From the NCBI RefSeq assembly GCF_001427525.1, contig NZ_LMGU01000001.1:1087788-1151787 (forward strand): a stretch of DNA of 64,000 nucleotides. Direction: 5' to 3'. Source of the DNA: Microbacterium sp. Root61. Lineage in GTDB: Bacteria; Actinomycetota; Actinomycetes; Actinomycetales; Microbacteriaceae. Both the position numbers and the translations under genes were made by a program. Shown one piece after another: positions 63,430 to 64,000 of the stretch; position 1 is the stretch's first letter; every line of letters begins with the position of its first letter. The notes beneath the pieces are model-generated. The model was given only the letters and a program-made list of their open reading frames with translations, did not search any database and was not told where the DNA came from.

Positions 63430-63467
63430 GACGAGGGGCCGGGTCGCGCGCGATCCGGCCCCTCGTC
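63430..63467 (+). terminator. hairpin terminator after the sugar importers
   Basis: GACGAGGGGCCGGGTCGC pairs with GCGATCCGGCCCCTCGTC (18 bp, one G.T) with a two-base loop, 12 bp after the module 2 permease. Confidence 0.85.
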
Positions 63468-63474
63468 GTTCTGG

Positions 63475-63480
63475 TAGACA
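63475..63480 (+). promoter_or_regulatory. candidate -10 box for the last GNAT gene, leaderless
   Basis: TAGACA, then CGAAGG, then ATG at 63487. Confidence 0.45.
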
Positions 63481-63486
63481 CGAAGG

Positions 63487-63993
63487 ATGCAGCACTCCCC
63501 CGTTCTCGACGTCGGTCTCGCGACGCCCGCCGACGTCCCCGGCATCCTCGACGTGCAGGAGGAGAATCTGCCCGAGAACGGCGGCAGTCTCTCGGCGCGC
63601 TTCACACCGGAGTGGTTCGCGCAGGCGATCGCGAACGAGACTCTCATCGTCGCCCGATGCGACGACCACATCGCCGGCTACGTCGCGTTCACGTCCCGCG
63701 ACGCGCAGTCGCACGTGCCGATCATTCAGGCGATGCTCCGTGCCGAGCCGCACCCCGACGCGTATGTGCACGGCCCGATCTGCGTCGCGAAGGCCGACAG
63801 GCGCCGCGGCGTCGCGGCGCTCCTGTTCGCAGCACAGCGTGAAGTCATGGACCACGCCGCCGTCTGCGCCTTCATCCGCCAGGACAACGAGGCATCCCGC
63901 GCCGCGCATCGCCGCATGGGGATGCGCGAGACCGCGCTGTTCGAGCACGACGGCGTGACGTACGTCCTGGTCGAGGCGTCCGCGACGACCTGA
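63487..63993 (+). CDS. GNAT family N-acetyltransferase
   Basis: This 168-aa acetyltransferase has an acetyl-CoA loop in CVAKADRRRGVAALLFAAQR (RRRGVA) and a C-terminal NEASRAAHRRMGM motif. The N-terminus has LATPADVPGILDVQEENLP. It differs from the RimL-type protein at 23321. The substrate is unknown. It is intact, ending 7 bp before the window edge. Confidence 0.88.
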   Translation: MQHSPVLDVGLATPADVPGILDVQEENLPENGGSLSARFTPEWFAQAIANETLIVARCDDHIAGYVAFTSRDAQSHVPIIQAMLRAEPHPDAYVHGPICVAKADRRRGVAALLFAAQREVMDHAAVCAFIRQDNEASRAAHRRMGMRETALFEHDGVTYVLVEASATT

Positions 63994-64000
63994 CGTGGTC

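Overview
The window is bacterial chromosomal DNA with very high GC and a strong G/C bias at third codon positions. Gene content and order fit an actinomycete of the Microbacteriaceae, most like Microbacterium. Supporting signs are the neighbourhood rsmI/pmt/metG/tatD/rsmA/ispE with prs-glmU and a tRNA-Gln nearby, a DUF222/13E12-type HNH gene, a protein O-mannosyltransferase, GTG starts, and many genes whose start codon lies 6 nt behind a TAnnnT box (leaderless mRNAs). I see no rRNA, CRISPR array, prophage or insertion sequence. The genus is inference.

Layout. 1-3.6 kb: the end of an unidentified gene, then a minus-strand operon for extracytosolic flavin-based electron transfer (FMN-binding lipoprotein, ApbE flavin transferase, MOSC protein, membrane RnfD/NqrB-like protein fused to an FAD/NAD(P) reductase). 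3.7-9.0 kb: P-type cation ATPase, prs, glmU and tRNA-Gln, all minus strand, with the glmU start codon one base after the tRNA. 9.0-11.4 kb: MarR regulator and ABC-F ATPase. 11.4-14.7 kb: four-gene osmoprotectant-type ABC importer. 14.7-18.1 kb: DUF427, ispE, aldo/keto reductase, rsmA. 18.1-24.5 kb: two MFS transporters, a 2H phosphoesterase, a possible small gene, the HNH protein, GNAT, Nudix. 24.5-29.5 kb: tatD, metG, rsmI, pmt. 29.5-33 kb: DUF255 thioredoxin-like protein, FMN reductase, aldo/keto reductase. 32.9-36.5 kb: ABC-2 exporter operon with its own winged-helix regulator and a candidate operator, then a MerR/GyrI-like regulator. 36.5-41.6 kb: hrpA helicase and a quinone oxidoreductase.

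41.7-49.2 kb is the most system-like accessory region: a peptide/nickel-type ABC importer (binding protein, two permeases, fused double ATPase) transcribed with a luciferase-like flavin monooxygenase and two carboxymuconolactone-decarboxylase-fold proteins. I recognise these as families that recur together in distant bacteria without an assigned substrate. 49.4-55.4 kb: a sulfurtransferase divergent from metY, an M20 peptidase, a Gfo/Idh/MocA oxidoreductase overlapping an NYN-LOTUS putative ribonuclease. 55.4-63.4 kb: a ROK regulator followed by two tandem, paralogous three-gene sugar ABC importers of the xylose/ribose class. A GNAT acetyltransferase closes the window.

Collectively the genes describe a free-living heterotroph: uptake of compatible solutes, oligopeptide-like compounds and sugars, membrane flavin redox chemistry, and core translation, envelope and isoprenoid functions. 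Strong hairpins separate several transcription units.
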